This document shows, piece by piece, positions 63,455-64,000 of a DNA stretch of 64,000 nucleotides. Source of the DNA: Lactonifactor longoviformis DSM 17459 (GTDB lineage Bacteria > Bacillota > Clostridia > Lachnospirales > Lachnospiraceae); the NCBI RefSeq assembly GCF_900129135.1, contig NZ_FQVI01000004.1, positions 124,001 through 188,000 on the forward strand, given 5' to 3'. Both the position numbers and the translations under genes were made by a program. The notes beneath the pieces are model-generated. The model was given only the letters and a program-made list of their open reading frames with translations, made no database searches and was not told the origin of the DNA. Every line of letters begins with the position of its first letter. The first letter of the stretch is position 1.

Positions 63455-64000
63455 CTAAACTCTTATCTTAGTGCCTTTGGTATCCCTCTTCGCCAGCTTC
63501 AGTTTATTCAGCGTTACCTCTTTTTCCTTATATACTATGGTATACTCGCTCCTGTTTTCCAGAAGATATGCCTCTTCCAGCGCATCCTTTTCTCCCAGAC
63601 GCATTCCCCGTACTCCAATGGCTGTTTTTTTCTTATAAGGAACTTCCTCCTTGAGAAATTTCAGAAAATAACCGTTTACAGACTGGAGCACCACATATTC
63701 CATGGGATCTGACATGCCCACAAACAGGAGTTCATCCTCCCCGGAGAGCTTTGTAGCTGCAATGGTACGCTTAGATACATCAAATTCCTCCCCGGCCACC
63801 TGCTTTATCATACCGGTCTTTGTTATAAACATAAGGCTGGAGGCTTTTACAGACTCCAGGCTTCCCGCATAGAGAATCCTTTCCTGGGTGCTGTCATAAT
63901 TGCTCAGATTATCAACAGGCGTCCCCTTATCCCGGAACCTTCCGTAGGGAACTTCCTGTACCTTAACCGAATGCATCCTCCCTTTGTCTGTAAAAATGCA
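63455..64000 (-). CDS. Type II topoisomerase A subunit (GyrA/ParC-like), C-terminal part, 5' end off the right edge
   Basis: 181 codons of the C-terminal DNA-wrapping beta-pinwheel of a gyrase/topoisomerase IV A subunit. The frame is open to base 64000, and the edge reads CIFTDKGRMHSVKVQEVPYG, a standard blade. Later blades are SSLMFITKTGMIKQV and VVLQSVNGYFLKF. The catalytic Tyr domain lies outside the window. Which of gyrase and topoisomerase IV it belongs to cannot be told from this part, although its distance from dnaA-type genes favours topoisomerase IV or a paralogue. Confidence 0.88.
   Translation of the reverse strand, partial: CIFTDKGRMHSVKVQEVPYGRFRDKGTPVDNLSNYDSTQERILYAGSLESVKASSLMFITKTGMIKQVAGEEFDVSKRTIAATKLSGEDELLFVGMSDPMEYVVLQSVNGYFLKFLKEEVPYKKKTAIGVRGMRLGEKDALEEAYLLENRSEYTIVYKEKEVTLNKLKLAKRDTKGTKIRV

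Overview
The window is chromosomal DNA of an anaerobic, spore-forming member of the Clostridia, most likely a gut Lachnospiraceae. The evidence is a cotJABC spore-coat operon, the order rimP-nusA-rnpM-ylxQ-infB-rbfA-nrnA-truB-ribF followed further on by rpsO-pnp, strong AGGAGG-type ribosome binding sites, TRAP transport and CoA-ester metabolism, and many YitT/DUF1538/YhgE-type membrane proteins. No rRNA, tRNA, CRISPR array or phage structural gene was seen.

The main discovery is at 2.4-12.1 kb. The spore-coat manganese-catalase gene cotJC is split in two: its first 62 codons lie at 2432-2617 and its last 145 codons at 11631-12068. Between them sits a 9,013-bp element with an intact large serine recombinase and a small upstream ORF at its right end. 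Both junctions carry the same 9-bp core, CGATATAGG. Joining them at the core restores an uninterrupted 207-residue CotJC with all five manganese ligands at family spacing. Joining the two element ends gives a 48-bp dyad centred on GG, as expected for a serine-integrase attP. The recombinase operon starts from a sigma-E-like promoter, as does cotJ. I infer a sporulation-specific intervening element of the skin/sigK or SPbeta/spsM kind, here in cotJC. Its cargo is a LytTR two-component system driving an ABC exporter, plus yaiI, nitroreductase and thioesterase genes.

The region from 12 to 34 kb is accessory metabolism and membrane functions. It holds an enone-reductase cluster (SDR, old-yellow-enzyme/FAD protein, MFS, SDR) with a divergent PucR-type regulator, a DUF1538/P-II-like pair, a MATE pump with MarR repressor, and a YitT protein behind a possible leader-peptide attenuator. 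It continues with a YhgE/Pip protein, a GlgX-type debranching enzyme, fabH, DUF5662, a second GH13 protein that has lost its catalytic residues, and a ClC antiporter.

The region from 34.7 to 46.9 kb is a catabolic island. It holds an acyl-CoA ligase, a GntR regulator, a DctPQM TRAP transporter, DUF169, two CoA-transferases, a VOC protein, a thiolase, a FabG-like SDR and a divergent MaoC hydratase. Near-identical palindromes in front of the GntR gene and in the FabG-MaoC intergenic region tie it together as one regulon.

From 47 kb to the right edge is mostly conserved housekeeping: DUF1292, a FabV-type enoyl reductase sharing a FabT-like operator with fabH, dut, pnp, rpsO, an NlpC/P60 hydrolase, a Na/Pi cotransporter, and the long ribF-to-rimP translation operon. 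The latter includes an IF2 whose N-terminus carries a tandem-repeat disordered region. The 3' end of a type II topoisomerase A-subunit gene runs off the right edge.
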